64,000 bases of DNA. Source: Tetrastigma voinierianum (taxonomy: Eukaryota; Streptophyta; Magnoliopsida; Vitales; Vitaceae). The DNA lies in assembly GCA_016808115.1 (NCBI GenBank), contig JAEQBH010000734.1, positions 248,001 to 312,000 of the forward strand, given 5' to 3'. The notes below the pieces were generated by a model. That model did no database searches. It was not told the DNA's origin and saw only the letters and a program-made list of their open reading frames with translations. The translations under genes were made by a program, and so were the position numbers. Positions within the stretch are counted from its first letter, which is position 1, and each line of letters starts with the position of its first letter. Positions 22,376 to 34,849 of this stretch are shown here, piece by piece.

Positions 22376-23102
22376 AGAACCCGGGCGGATTAAACAATGT
22401 TTGAAAAGAAACCATTAATGGCTGAAAATACCTTGTTAAACAAATCCAAAACCCCACCTTTCATCCGGAACCATCACCTAGTTTCCTTTACCCCAAGGAA
22501 ACTAAGGGTTTAGCTGCTCCTTCTCTTCACAGAGGTTGTTTGGCACCGAAAGGAAAGAGAGAAATCAGGTAAAGAGGCCACAGCTTCTCGTAGTTTTGCA
22601 TCGGATGTGAAAACTGAATTCTTTACAAAGTCTTTTAGGGGCTGTTTTATAACACCAAACCCCTTAAAAATTACCAAAATCTACAACTCATAACAAAATT
22701 ACATGAAGAGAAAGTGGGAAAAAATAAAAATAAAAAAGTCAAAGCTTGCAGACATTTTCGCATGGGTTGTGAAATTTTGTAGGGGTTGCGAAATTTTCGC
22801 AACACATAAAATTTCATGGGTTATAAAATTGCAACTCATAAATCAAGTAAGGTTGTTATTGCCTTATAAAAATTTCCTTTCGCTTCGCTTTCTAGGCTCT
22901 AAACTACACTTGGATTCTTCATGCCTTTAAGTTGAATCCTTGTCTTATAGATATATAACCTCCAAAAACAACAAAAATTGCCACAAACAATGATTAGTAG
23001 CATTGCTAGGTCCTTAACATGCCAACTGGGTTAATTAGGCCAATTGCTACACAAAAGTGCCTCAAACATAAACTGCTGCGTATAAAATGTACTTTGTAAT
23101 CA
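22376..23102 (-). mobile_element. Family A LTR (A7), U3 side with hairpin
   Basis: This continues the LTR interrupted by A8 and ends at the hairpin (23035-23102, ...TTTGTAATCA). Its word patch at 22745-22850 reads GTTGTGAAATTTT, GGTTGCGAAATTTTCGCAAC and TTATAAAATTGCAACTCA, near-palindromic words different from those in A10 and A12. Confidence 0.75.
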
Positions 23103-23109
23103 CCCTCAA

Positions 23110-24293
23110 TGTGGCTTGACTATAAACGTAGAAGGCAAATCGAACTAATAAAATTTAAAACCTATACTCTTCTATCATTAGCCTAGCTACCAGATAGCGG
23201 TTCCAGGTCAAACTCGTGGATGGGTTTTCGCTCAAAATACCGGATTTATAATTAGTGTAAATGGTGAATTCACTTTGATTTGGGGTTTTGTAAAAAAGTG
23301 TGATCATGGTCTGAAGACAAACAAAATGAAATAGAATGTAAAGAATTCCTTGAGTCTCAAATACCGGGGCTTGGAGGCCCAGGCGACCGAAGTCCGGTCA
23401 TTTTCCTCAAGGTTTGGGGAGGATGACCTATCATCGAACCGGATCTCGCTTAGCCATGAAACCCCAACCCAAAATTTTTCGTGAGATACAACATTTATTA
23501 ATCCATTCATGTCTCAAAGCACAAAAACTAATTCTTCGACCTAACCCACAGAAAATAAATGGCAACTAAGGAACCTTATGATCTAATAGTAAGCATCCAC
23601 CGAGCCTTTAAAGCTTGCCAAGAACCGCCAATCAGTAGGTACAACAAAAAGGATTTAACTGGTGTGGAGATACAAAGACATAAATGATGGGAGACTCTAC
23701 ATGCGTTGGAAACAAGAGAGGAGCAACAATACTCAAAACCTTGGCCCAATGGGCCTTCATCTTAAAGGATGAGGGATTTAGCCAAGATCCTTGAGTTGTC
23801 ATCCTTATGATGCTCAATGTGAGAAAGGAAGAGAAAATGGAGAAAATCACTCATGAGTGCTTCGAAAGCTTTTCAGCCTTGAATTTTATTTACATCCTAA
23901 AGATTTATTAATTGTACAGAGAGTTTGACTGAGGCTATATATCGCTCGTGAAATAAGGGAAATTACAAAAATATATGAACTACCAACAATACATGGTCAG
24001 TTTCGAAAAAGTCGCAAAGGTATCAAATGGAAGTCAAAGCGGAGGCAGAGCAAAGCCGCATTTTCAGAACTCGCACTTTGCGTGCCATGAATTTATGTGT
24101 GGTCCACTTTTCTTCACGCTTTCAGGCTCTAAATCTTCTACCAAGTGTCGTGGAGCTTCGAAGTTCTTCTTGGATTCTTCGTGCTGGGATTGACTCGAAG
24201 GTTTTGGCCTCGATTATCTAGCAAAATTCCATAAAAAATAGCCACAAAATAATGCATCGCAGATAATCGGACCTTAATGTGCCAATTGGGTTA
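23110..24293 (-). mobile_element. Family A LTR (A9), hairpin lost
   Basis: The inverted LTR runs from ATAAAATTTAAAACCTATAC through GGATGGGTTTTCGCTC, GGGGAGGATGACCTATC and TTGAGTTGTCATCC to CCTTAATGTGCCAATTGGGT, then stops at 24293 before the hairpin. It abuts the 3' noncoding part of the gag-pol remnant on the right and could be that element's 3' LTR, truncated. Confidence 0.72.
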
Positions 24294-24830
24294 AGGTCGA
24301 AAGTTGTGTCCTCTGTGCGTCTTTACCATGGCTGGGTTGGAGAAGGAGAAGAGATGGAGGATGGAGAGAGGTTTCTTTATGATTTGAAATGAAAAGGCAA
24401 AGAGGAGTAAAGTGGGGTTTAAATAGATGGGTTACATCAAGAGCAAGCTCCACTCCACATTTCTAAACAGTAGGTTAGTGTCAGCTCAGCAACCGAAAAT
24501 TAATGGAGTGTAGGAAACGTAAAGGTCAGAAAGTGAAAGGGCAGAATAAGATGAATGGCGACATAGCCGCACGGCCAGAATTTCACAACTCAAGGAATTT
24601 CACAAAGCCGCGAAAATTCACAAACTCACTTACATCAAGCTCAAAACTCCCTACTATAACACCCGCAAAACAGATATGTCCAAATATTATGAGAAAATAA
24701 GAACACACGAGATTAACTGCAAAGAAACAAACAAAGCAATGAATTAAGAAAATCACAACTAAAACTTAAAATAAAAACAAAAAGTTCCGAATAAAAATTC
24801 AGTGACTTATAGAGATACTCGTAGCCACCA
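24294..24830 (-). other. Noncoding 3' end of the gag-pol remnant
   Basis: It lies downstream (minus strand) of the integrase end. No ORF is credible. CTATTTAAACCCCAC on the minus strand near 24420 resembles a TATA context, and AATTTCACAACTCAAGGAAT / AATTTCACAAAGCCGCGAAA words at 24575-24615 resemble a family A word patch, so part of it may be another LTR. Confidence 0.4.
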
Positions 24831-26105
24831 CCAGGTAGTCTTTCAACTATTGGGGTCAAGGAGGAATCTCCTCCTGTCTCGTTAGTTGAAGCGTATACGG
24901 TTTCAACCTTTGCCCATTTAATTCGAATACCATTGTCTTTGAGCTGAAAGGTGCGATCGATCCGGGATGGACCTCCGGATGGTGAATGCCCAAATTCATC
25001 TTGACTTGCTTGCTTGGAAAAGGTGGGGCTAGAGCCTGCAAGCAAAGACTTGGTCTCTTTGTTTGAAATTCTTATGACATGAGCTGATCATACTTGAATC
25101 TTATCTTCACAATCTAGTTGAAGCAGGCATCATTCCTTAGCTATTCCAAAATTCATTGATATCAAGGAGCCTAAGCCATCTGTGCCCATATCCAGTTAAC
25201 AATCGCCAACTGCCTTTGCACTAATTTCCACAGGCAGATGACATGCCTGCCATAAACTAGCGACATAAGGGACATGCCAAGGATGGTTTTCAGATGCCAT
25301 TCTATGCCCATAACGTGTCAAGCAAATTTTGAGAGACCAACTTTCGTTAGAGTTCATTACTTCACCGCATGGTCTTGATTTCATATTAACCTTAACCTGG
25401 AGACCACTAGTCCGGGATGGTATGGGGGGGGCTACTTTATGCTTCGATACCATACTTACATAGTAAGGTTCTCAAAAGGCTTGTTGCGTAAATGCGAGTC
25501 TCCATCACCTACTACATTTAGGACTTAAACTGAGGAAGAAGTTCTCCTGAGGGGAATTTCAATACTCACCTTGTGTCACCATCAAGGCAATCGATTCAAC
25601 CCATTTTGACACCCCAGTCAACTGCACAAAATTTAGATGTATCCAAAGGAGAAGGAAGAATCCATGAAATCACGCCCAACATCATAGGTCAACTACCAAA
25701 ATTCTACCAAATATAAAGATCATGTACTACCTAGATATTTTCCTGGGTCTTGGCACGGCTCATTCTCACACATGGTAAGGAGCACGTTGTTCCGAAGGCC
25801 AATAAAATCCAAATCGTAGCACTAGCCATAAGTTTTTAGGGCTAAATGGCTCTACACATGCATTCTGCAAAGGCTATATCCCCAAATGTTCGCTTAGCAC
25901 ACATTTCCGATTTATCTAATCAACATAGTATTTGTACAAGAAGGGCTATTCCTAATAATATGAGCACTTCTTTGCAAAGAAAACTTCTAAATTATGCCTT
26001 CCAATCAAGCAGTACTTCACCAAGGTTACACTTCCAATGGCATACTAGGGCATGTTTTCAACTAGGAGCAGAGATTCCTCAGGAAACTCATCATTGATTC
26101 GGGGG
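24831..26105 (-). pseudogene. Athila/Tat-type integrase remnant
   Basis: Minus-strand frames give the pre-integrase segment (INDEFPEESLLLVENMP at about 26100, FLYKYYVDQI-like further on), FYWPSEQRAPYHV, the core fragment SKWVESIAL (about 25600), then QACHLPVEISAKA (about 25240) and the C-terminal block ELNGQRLKPYTLQLTRQE (about 24880-24940). Order and motifs match integrase of Athila/Tat Ty3 elements, which would insert the element DNA into chromosomes. Many stops and frameshifts interrupt it; the zinc-binding HHCC and the full DDE triad are not intact in one frame. It directly follows the RNase H fragment in the same polyprotein. Confidence 0.85.
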
Positions 26106-26715
26106 TTGTGAGTGTTGTGTGCTATGGTTAGTCTCGAGAGATGACGGCAAACAAATATCTACCACCCTTTTTCAATTCCTTGGATTTATTGCAAATGAAC
26201 TTTCATGTCAGAAGAACCCATCTAATAAGCTCCGGCCCCAAGATTCTGCTTGGGTGAGTAGGTACTTCAAAGTTTTAATGATTTGGCAGCCAAGGATTGG
26301 CGTCCGACCCAATCAAATAAGTTCGAACTTGTCCGTGTGCCATTGCACTCACTGCCGCAGCCCTTCTATGTGGTAGTGTAATTTCTCTGGGCCTCGTTCA
26401 ATGTCTTTCTTGCGTAATATACCACATAGGGTTTTCCTCCTTTCCTTTCGTAAGTAAGCTGGAACTCCGCCTAATGGCGTAGGTCACTTGCGCCAATACC
26501 TTGAAAGGTAATCGCCAGCTGGGGGCCTCACTACTGGGTGCAGCGGTCGTGAGCCTGAGCTTCTCAAAACTCCTTCGCAATCTTTCGTCCCATAAAAATT
26601 CTCAGATCTTTCTAATAATAGCTTATAGAGAGGATTGGCAATTTTTGAGAAGTCCATGATGAACCTCCTGTAAAAGCTTGCATGCCCCAAGAATTGCCTC
26701 ACAGTCTTCACATTT
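26106..26715 (-). pseudogene. RNase H remnant of the gag-pol element
   Basis: The start reads TVRQFLGHASFYRRFIMDFS at about 26640-26711, the connection between RT and RNase H in Ty3 polyproteins, followed by ANPLYKLLLE. Downstream frames (AIRRSSSLLTKGKEENPMWY) match the AVLGQR...YYASKTL region loosely. This domain would degrade the RNA strand of the RNA-DNA hybrid during reverse transcription. Frameshifts occur near 26580 and 26480. A stop precedes the integrase segment. Confidence 0.8.
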
Positions 26716-27320
26716 ACGGGGAGGGCGCTTTGGAAATCATCTCACTTTTGTCTTCACAACTTCAATTCCCTTATCGGGAAATAATATGTCCTAAGACTAT
26801 CCCCGAAGGTTGACAATAAAATGGAACTTTTCCCAGTTCAGTACCAAGTTCTTCTCTATGCACCTATGCAAAACAGTTTCTAAGTTAATCATGCATTCTT
26901 CAAAGCTCCCTCCATAGACTGTAAAATCATCAATGTAAACCTCCATAATGTGCTCCACCAAATCACTAAAGATACTGAGCATGCATCGCTGGAATGTGGT
27001 AGGGGCATTACATAGTCCAAAGGGCAGTCTCCTGTAGGCATATGTGCCAAATGGGCAGGTAAAGGTGGTTTCATTCCGGTTCTCACAGCAATTTCAATTT
27101 GAAAAATACCAATAAATCCATCCGTGAAGCAAAGAGAGCGGGTAGTCGAAAATTCTTTTGAGAAGATGGTTCATGAAGGGTAGAGGGAAGTGATCCTTTC
27201 TTGTCTCCTCATTTAATCTTCTGTAGTCAATACACACCCTCCATCATGTGGTAAGACGGGTGGGCATCTCCTCTCCCTTTTCATTATGCACTATGGTTAC
27301 CCCTGATGTCTTAGGCACAA
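26716..27320 (-). pseudogene. Reverse transcriptase remnant (YIDDF motif kept)
   Basis: Minus-strand frames read VTIVHNEKGEEMPTR, WRVCIDYRRLNEETRKDHFP (about 27170-27240), FPLPFMNHLLKR, FGTYAYRRLPFGLCNAPTTF (about 26990-27050), then in one open frame of 61 codons (26797-26982) CMLSIFSDLVEHIMEVYIDDFTVYG, containing the catalytic YIDD, and NLVLNWEKFHF. This is the canonical Ty3 RT order. At least four frameshifts or stops separate the parts. It is the only RT in the window; none of the array B units nor P1, P2 has one. Confidence 0.92.
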
Positions 27321-27899
27321 CCTAGGTTGGAATCACCTAAGCAAGCATCTGATAGGTAAAGGAGTAACTAATTGCAATCTTTAGACTCGTCTAAGACACT
27401 GACATGAGGATTTAGTCTCTAATGTGGTCAGCTTTACTGATTTTGCTTCCTCCTCCAAGTAGATATGATGGGTGCAAATTGTCGGCCACCTCGCATCGTT
27501 GATTTTCACCCAATAGCCTCGCCATTCTTCCGAGGATGCCCAAAGAGCTATCTTCAGGAAAACACTAAGCAAGGAGTGATGACCACCGGCACCACTCCTC
27601 GTTCTTCTGGGCAGACATATTTGAATTCCAAGTAAGCAAGGGTTTAAGGTCTAGATTTTATGGCGGTTCACTAGTCTCTTCCTACCAAGAAGGGAAAATT
27701 TTTGTTTTTTTCTCCAAGGCTCTCGTGACAATATTCATGTCTTAGGCTTCCTGCTGCTCTTCAAGACAATCAACTAGTTCCTCAGTTAACATATCCTGCA
27801 TTTTCTGCTGGACAGCCTGTTTTTCCAAGATTGTATCAATAATGCAGACTTCTTCTTGGACATCTTCCATAGGTTACATGTGCTTTTTAATTTCATGGA
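27321..27899 (-). pseudogene. Protease-RT linker of the gag-pol element
   Basis: Acidic, poorly conserved linker containing PMEDVQEEVCIIDTIL-like and LEEQQEA segments, then LKAL/LNPCLLGIQICLP, equivalent to the LKPLPxxLKYAYL signature that precedes RT. The frame breaks repeatedly. The matching linker is seen in P1, P2 and at 62317-62450. Confidence 0.6.
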
Positions 27900-28309
27900 A
27901 GATGCTGAAGTTCAAGGTCATGTTTCCGAATGTGAGTCAGATAACCCCATTTTAGCAAATTTGATAATAGCATTAGAAGTGGCCAAGAATGGTCTCCCTG
28001 TGATGATGGGTACATAGTTAGCCCCTTTATTGCAAATTCGGTTCCGTATCAAGTACAACAAAATCTATCGGGATAGCAGAATTTTCCACTTGTATTATAA
28101 ACATCTTCCATCATCCCTTGTATCTTTATGGATCTATCTGCAAGAGACAATGTGATGGAAGTGGGCTTTAATTCTCCAAACCCGAGATGCTTATACATCG
28201 AATAAGGGAGCAGGTTTACACTAGCACCCAAGTCCAGCAGTGCTTTTTCTACACAAGTGCCTTTAAAATTAATTGAGATGGTAGGACAACCCAGATCTTT
28301 GTACTTCAC
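27900..28309 (-). pseudogene. Aspartic protease remnant (DLGAS type)
   Basis: The best frame (86 codons, 28049-28309) reads KYKDLGCPTISINFKGTCVE, then KALLDLGASVNLLPYSMYKH with the DLGAS active-site variant typical of Athila/Tat proteases, then LADRSIKIQGMMEDV. A frameshift near 28050 is followed by NYVPIITGRPFLATSNAII (about 27960-28020), the flap-downstream GRPFLAT signature. This enzyme would process Gag-Pol. Length and order are normal for the family. Confidence 0.9.
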
Positions 28310-30050
28310 TTAAGTTTAACCTGACGACAAAGACTCACTGCTTAGTTAGAAGCCTTCTTGTCAACATTTAGCCCTCTCTTCACTGTGCACAAGTCCTTCA
28401 AAAATTTAGCATATGTGGGGTACTGCTTAATCATATAAAGTAGGGGATGCTGACTTCACTCATTTTAGCACTTGCATTTCAAATTCTAGTCGACTCGCCT
28501 TTTCTTAGCTTCTGCTCATGAAATGGCCGGGGTGTGCTATTTTTCGCTGTAGGTTCTTTAGTCACCACCTCATCTGGTTCAGCCTCTTAACCTCCCGGGC
28601 CTCTTCCTCGCTGGCTCATACCGGTTGTTTAAGCCTTACCACTCTCAATGTGATAATTGCTTAACTTCATCCATCATGGATTTGGGCTCACTAAGAGCTC
28701 ACTTCATGCAGTCTCACCCTTGGATTAGATAGTGTCCGAGATGCGGAAATTTCCATTTTCCTCGCATCCGCTTACTAGTTAGTCAACCTTGATATGGAAT
28801 ACTATAAAGTTATCATATTTTGGGAGATCTTAGTTTGTGTTATCCATCTTTTTGCTGAGTGAAGTTTCCACTATGTCGATTCTCCTCAATACTGGGCATT
28901 CACTCGCTTCGCTCCTCCACAAAATTTCCTACCACTGTGCTCAAATTCATGATAGCTTGTTCAACTGGGGATGAGGATGGTGGTGGCTGTGGTTGAGATG
29001 AGGAGGCACACCTGTCATTGCAGTGTGGGGCACATGGGCGGGAGGCTTGGGCTTCCTGTGAGAGGTTAGATGGCTCTCCACCAGGTTATGTGTTTCCATA
29101 TGCGCATTGGTTGGTGGCTTGTACCGGACCACAACATTGGCATGCTCAAACATCATATCCCTTAATGAAGGAGCTGCTGGGCAATGCTCTCCCTGTGCTC
29201 ATTGGATTGGGCAAGAAACAAGGATTGTTAGCATGCCAGATGCTCGCCATTGCTCGCACCTCATGGTGATTTCTCAAGATTTCAAGCCCTCCAACCTTCT
29301 AGTTAAGGTGATAGATTTTCCATCTCCATGTCCTCTCATGGATTGAGTACATGCCTCCCTTACATCGGCCGCAGTCTTATCCTACCTATCTAGTAATGGG
29401 TTCATCCCATGCTTTGGATGTCTTAGCCACATAGTTCAAGAAGTCCATGGCTTCCTCTGGGTGTTTTCTCATGAAGTCCCCTCCGCACATAGTCTCCAAC
29501 AACTACGTCATAGCAGGGGACATTCCATTATAAAAGTGACTAACTAGCATCCAAGTATCAAAGCCATGGCGTAGGCGCTAATCGATGATCTCTAGGTACT
29601 TTCAAAGACCGGTAGAATTTCTCATTCATAGTATCGTGAAGGTAAATTTCTTCGCATCGTTGGTTTTAGAGGGTGTCAAGAATTTCTTCAAAATTCAACC
29701 TCGCATATCTCCTCACCTCTTTATATCTCGACCTTAGAGAGCTGAGCCAAACCTGGCATCGCTTCGTGGTTAAGGAAGGCTTCACCTCAGCAATTCCATA
29801 TCGCTTACGCCTCCTTAAAAGTCATGCAAACTCTTAAACTCCCCGGATGTGTTTTGTATGGATTTTCATTTTGCATACCATGGAAAAGTTGGGAGCAAGG
29901 GCACCGGGATAAGGCCCGACATCCACATCCCGCAGGAGATATACACATGAGGCTTATCTACCCTTGTGGGTGTATATGGTCCTCATTGTTTCGTATGCAT
30001 CTGGGGTTCCTTTCTAACCCCCCGTTGGTTTTGTTGTTCTCGTGGAGGGT
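28310..30050 (-). pseudogene. Gag remnant of the gag-pol element
   Basis: It is heavily broken. Pieces in order from the right: a basic/Asn-rich start (LERNPRCIRNNEDHIHPQG, about 29958-30040), FEEILDTL, a NEKFYRSLKVPRDHRL stretch (about 29600), GDYVRRGLHEKTPRGSHGLL equivalent to the GGxFMxKxPEEAxxFL segment (about 29450), and a Pro/His-rich tail at 28950-29150. No intact zinc knuckle is seen. The frame is cut at 30050 by the left end of tandem array B, and a plausible continuation of the 5' side lies across the array at 53370-53405. Confidence 0.6.
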
Positions 30051-31205
30051 TGACAGTCGAAAACGCGGTGTATAAAATGAATGCCTAGCGCGCAAGTGCA
30101 CGCAGAGCCCAAGTAATATAGTGTACTTAACGCATTTATTATCGATCCACAGGAAAGGCAAATCGAATTACAGAGATTATGCTTTTCGTATTAATATCCG
30201 AAGAATGACTTTAAAAGGGAGTTCAATTATGTAAAAACTAACTTAACTATTGATTTAATTAAAGTGTTGTTTAAAGCTAGGGTTAGTATCATTAATGCCC
30301 AATGGATTGTTTTTCTAAAGAGTGTTATTCAATACATTTATAATCGCCTATGGTGGAGGGGTGGATCTTGCCTACGAGATATCCTCGAGGTATATCCGCC
30401 TATCTCGCAAATAGAATCGAGTATATCTCTATCTCGAATTCTAAGATTCGAAATGCTTAAATGTTCTACCCTAGATACCACCAGTCCCGAATATTCTATC
30501 AGACCGAATCAAATTAAGGCTGCTCTACTCCAGTCCTCGAATACCCTCATCCTCGACCGGATCTTTCAAGGCGGCTATGCTAATGTCAAGCAAACATTAT
30601 CATATAATTTAACTAAGGTGTATAGAGTAGATTCACAATTTATAAAACAATTGAATAAATATAAAAGATCAATCCTTAATCCATATCGTATTTATTGTGG
30701 CTCAATGTGAACCCTAGAAAAAGATCTAGAACATAATGGAAGAAAAGATGAACCGGCGACAATGAAAACATTGTTCTAAGATCCGAAAATATACGAAAAT
30801 GAAAGCGTTACACCCCGGCACTTCCTCCGAAATCGTTGTCACTCGTCCGAAACCCGTGCCTCTGCTCGCAAGGCCCCGATCTCCTTTGATTTCAACCCTA
30901 ATTTGCTTTTAATGATGAGGGCAAGATTTTCGAGGTGACGCCGCGAGCGTGGTGACGTCGCTGACGCGGGTAACGCGCTGATGTATGATCGCCGCGACGT
31001 GGTGACGCCGCGACGCGTGACAGCCACTCTCGCTTTGCTCCTCCTGTCCCAAAACCGCCTAAAGTTACTTTATGCTCCACCGAACCCGTAATCACACCAA
31101 ACACGAAATCGTGGATCTAGCTACAAAACTATACCATTATTATAAAATAAATGTGAAAATGATGAATCGACTACAGTGTAAGATGAGTGTTTAGGGCACT
31201 CATCA
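30051..31205 (-). mobile_element. Family B LTR, copy B1 (3' LTR of the array)
   Basis: 1,155 bp. On the minus strand it opens TGATGAGTGCCCTAAACACTCATC, a perfect 8-bp inverted repeat around a 7-nt loop, and ends TTTTCGACTGTCA. It contains a word patch at 30930-31025 (GACGCCGCGACG, GACGTCGCTGACGCG) and a segment of TATCTCGCAAATAGAATCGA-type sequence kept in all four copies. The left neighbour is broken gag of an older element. Confidence 0.85.
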
Positions 31206-32689
31206 CACCTCAGTTAGCTTCTCAAGCCATTCTCAAGAACCGACTTGCATTGCAGACGCACACACCCGATAATATAACAAACACTACTACAAGAATGCAC
31301 ATGCTTTAAAAATAAGGGATCAATTCTGGATTGACTCACATACCCACTGCTTTGCTCGATGTCCAAGAAAAGACATACGTGATATTTGACTTTCAGAATT
31401 AGATTGGATAGGTGAAACCGACTAGTGCATCAAATCCCATGGTGTTCAATAGCCTTTCCTAAAATCCCTATGTGCTTATAGTGAATGACCTCCGTGATAT
31501 GCCTAGGTCCCGAAGGCCCCAAACTTAAGCCCAACCTACCTATTAGGAAGAAGTTTAACTAGACAAGGATAGAACGCACCCATTTATTTATGTCCTCATA
31601 CTTAGAAATCTCCTACGCATCTAAAAACAAAATGGAGGAAGACTCCAGTGCCAAGAAGTTTTAGTCGAGTGTTCCCGTACTGATCCATCGTGACTCCCAC
31701 CACTGTTAAGGGCACCAGCATTCAATTCCTTCAAACATCACCCCGAACACTCAACCAAACCTAACGGCCCTAGGTCAGCGCGGAATGATCCATCTTCTGG
31801 TCCCATGGGCCGCGTTGAAGTCAATGACTCCCGCTGGCTCAGTGGCATTAGGGCTTTGATAGGCCCTCGGGATCGTGCCCTGGATTCCGATTAGATGATC
31901 CCGCTTTATTCCTATGCATATACCTACTACTACACTTTTCTTTTTTTCTTTTCTATTGTTTTTGTATTTTTCTTTGGTTAGCTCAATGGCAACTTTCTTT
32001 GTTTGTGTGTCCTATCACTAATTGGTTCGAATCTCCCTTAGGTTGGTCGAATTTTAGAAGTTGGTCTTGCATTTATGCATACTGATCAAGTCACTAGTGT
32101 GTGAGTGTGATAGAGTTTCTTTGAGAATTGGTTTCTTGACTAACCGGGATTGGTCTACTAGCCTTTTTCTCACCTATTCAATCTAATTACCGAGCACTCA
32201 AAAAACAAATGTATGATCTCAACAAATCTATAGTGAACCCAATCTAAAAATCCGATCCTCAATTTTCAACATGGCAATAACCGAATGCAATTACTACATT
32301 ATGCATGAATATCCTAAAACAAACAAAACAACTAACAACCGACTCACCAACATAAGCAAAATATGCGATGCACAATAACTCCAAACAAATACTAACACTA
32401 CCTACAACCCGCATGCAATACTAAACAAACACAACCCAAATGCGAACAACTAACAATACTATAAACTACTAAACCAAAACAACGCAACAAAGCAAGATAA
32501 AAAAACATAGTATCCGGTCGAAATACCCCCCAACAAAAGATCCAGCAGCTGTCCCCACCGGCAAAATAAAAACATAGAGGGTAAGGGACTCAGATCACTC
32601 ATGTGGCGGTGGTGGTGGCCGTGAAAGCAGCCGCGCGAGCCGCCTCATAGCCTCGTCGCCAGAGAATGATGGCCTCGATTGGCCGACCG
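31206..32689 (-). other. Unit 1 3' noncoding region
   Basis: No credible ORF. It holds the paired GACTCCC motif (31689 and 31823; inverted GGGAGTC), an AT-rich stretch 31930-31980, and A-rich sequence 32200-32560. The same blocks recur at 38540-40008 and 45892-47290. The purine-rich stretch next to the LTR may be the polypurine tract. Confidence 0.65.
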
Positions 32690-33761
32690 TGGCGCATGTC
32701 GCTGACGCCAGCGCCCATGTCTCGGGAGTAACGAGGACTCAGGTTCTCGGGGGCCCCATCCCGCATAGCGCCAAACGCCGAGCGCGAGCACCGGCCCTCA
32801 AGATCCGTGAAGGACCAGGAGGAGTGGCCGCACGTGGCTGCCGGTGGGCGCGGAGCCGGCCGGGATGGGGACGGAGGTGGTCGAGCGGCCGTGGAGGTGG
32901 CCGACGAGGATCGCCAGTCTCCCGACGCTGTGGATCCATAACGCAGCCCGATATCAAAAAGCCTGCCCTCGTCCGGGAGGGGGCTCGTGGACTAATCATA
33001 GGTCCTCTTCGTGCCGCTGGACACCGTGCGTGTCCCACACGTATATGGCTTACTGCGCTGGTGTCAAGTGTAGTCCAAAGGCACCCGGCTTGCCTGGGTA
33101 CGTCAACACGTGTGCTAGTGCCCTGTGTTCATTTCGCATCTCTGGCCATGAGGATCAAGGTTCCTCTATAACTTGCCTTACATCGAATGGCATGTCCCCG
33201 GATAATGGCGGCTGGGCGTGAACGCCGGGCGGCCACCTCACACACATTCGCCGCCGGCATATAGACGCGAAGTGATGAAGGTGCCAAACCTGAATGTAGG
33301 CCAAATGCTTCGTCTTGAAATTGACCGCATACCCGTGACTGCTGATCCTCCACTGCTCCATCCTTCATCATACGCTGGATGACCCATGGTAGTCGGGATG
33401 CTCATGAGCTGATCAGCGAGTGCCCGTGGGACATGTTCTAGGCCATAGAAGCCATTGATCGACCAAGACCGGTCGACCAATACACCCCACCGAATCTTCG
33501 AGGACATGGAGGCGAGGTTGGCGCAAAATTCGCGCACCACGCCACGCCGACGAGGGGTCAGCATAAACCACGCCACCCCCGTACCGCACTGTCTTATGGA
33601 GGAAATCGCCAAGATAGAAACCCTTCCTAATGAATGAGCGGTTTTTGCAAATTGTGCCAAACCGCTCGGCGGCACTCACATTTACAAACCGCGAGGCATT
33701 CACCGTGGAGTCTGGCCCGCGGCCGACTAGCTTGGCAAAGTAACTTCGCCTCGCCCGACAT
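32690..33761 (-). pseudogene. Unit 1 ORF2: putative plant transposon protein domain
   Basis: An ATG at 33761 opens a frame that, across two or three frameshifts, gives ASRFVNVSAAERFGTICKNR, GVVREFCANLASM (about 33514-33540), SINGFYGLEHVPR, a WRISS...VNFKTKHLAYI stretch and WHLHHF...ICEV-like sequence, then a Pro/Arg-rich tail. This matches the family annotated in plants as 'putative plant transposon protein' (Pfam Transposase_32 as I recall), found in Ty3-element neighbourhoods; its biochemical role is unknown to me. It sits where RT-integrase would be expected and is about 350 codons. The reverse-strand ORF at 32689-33171 is its shadow. Confidence 0.65.
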
Positions 33762-34114
33762 CTTGACCTAGGCAATAAAAATTCGAACACCTAATGTGCA
33801 CCACAACCAAACAACTAATAACTACCTAAGGACTCAAAAACACGTAAATGAGACTCAAAACCCTAATGGAACCTAGCTAACCCAAAATGAGGGACTACTG
33901 TACCCAAAACTAGAATCCTACCACGCAAAACAACAACCCGAACCCTAGACTAATCGTGCACCTGTTGACCGGGTACACAAAGTGTGGGGATGCCACTGAC
34001 CCAAATCGGCGATGAGGGTGACTTCATGCTATTCCGCGAGCAAGGAGGTATTCCGACCCAGATGAGAGCCCAAACGTGTCCTGAAGGGCCGATGCAGGGC
34101 TCTGTGGTTTCGAG

Positions 34115-34565
34115 TAGAGAGTCGCATCAAGGAATGTGGAAAGTGAACCATTCGGGCTAAAAACGTAGTCGCCGCTGACAGAGTGGACCAATGCCGCGAC
34201 GCGGCGCAGGACAACACTAAATGACGCCAGCGACGCGGACCACGCCGCGAATGCGGCGTAGGTAATGACCCACGACATCGCTGACGCGGAGAAATCCACG
34301 CCGCGACGCGACGAGGGTCATAAATTGACGCCGCGACGCGAGAATACACGCCGCGAATGCGACGCAGGAGTGTTAAACCTGACGCCGCGATCGGAAAATC
34401 CACGCCGCCACGGCGAGTAAAATTTTGACGTCGACGGAACTCACACGTCAGCGACGCGACGCGAGCTCAACAAAATGACGCCGCTGACGTGAAATCCTCA
34501 CGCCGCGACGCGGGCGTGAGCTAGACGTCAGCGACGGAATTCACCGCGACGCGAAGGCCCCAAGA
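34115..34565. repeat. Unit 1 internal word patch, GACGCCGCGACGCG type
   Basis: About 20 GC-rich words related to GACGCCGCGACGCGG and CACGCCGCGACGCG, separated by AT-richer spacers (GGTAATGACC, GAAATCC, TCATAAATT, GAATACA). The patch lies between the protease end and the ORF2 start, replacing RT and integrase. Compare 41485-41875 and 48905-49305. Confidence 0.88.
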
Positions 34566-34849
34566 TAATTTATATACCAAAACCTCAATTTGTCGAGAAC
34601 TCCACCTGTAAACTTCCCTTCTACTTTGAACCCTCCTCGTAGTTTCCTGACCTACACCTCCGTCTCCGAAATTAAACCAACAAGCGTAAACACCGATCAT
34701 GGATGCGCCTAAAATTCAAAATTTCTCTCGAAACAATAGAATCAGAACTTAAAAACAAAGTTTTAGAAAAACTTAGGTTGCCCCAAGAAGCGCTATGTTT
34801 AGTCAAGTACTGAATGACCCTCAATCTCAAGCAGCGATATTCTTAGAAG

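Noticed and set aside
30264..30710. 148-codon plus-strand ORF
   Set aside because: It lies antisense in LTR B1 and is not open in B2, B3 or B4.
32689..33171. 160-codon plus-strand GC-rich ORF
   Set aside because: It is the antisense shadow of ORF2 in unit 1; the minus strand gives the recognised domain.
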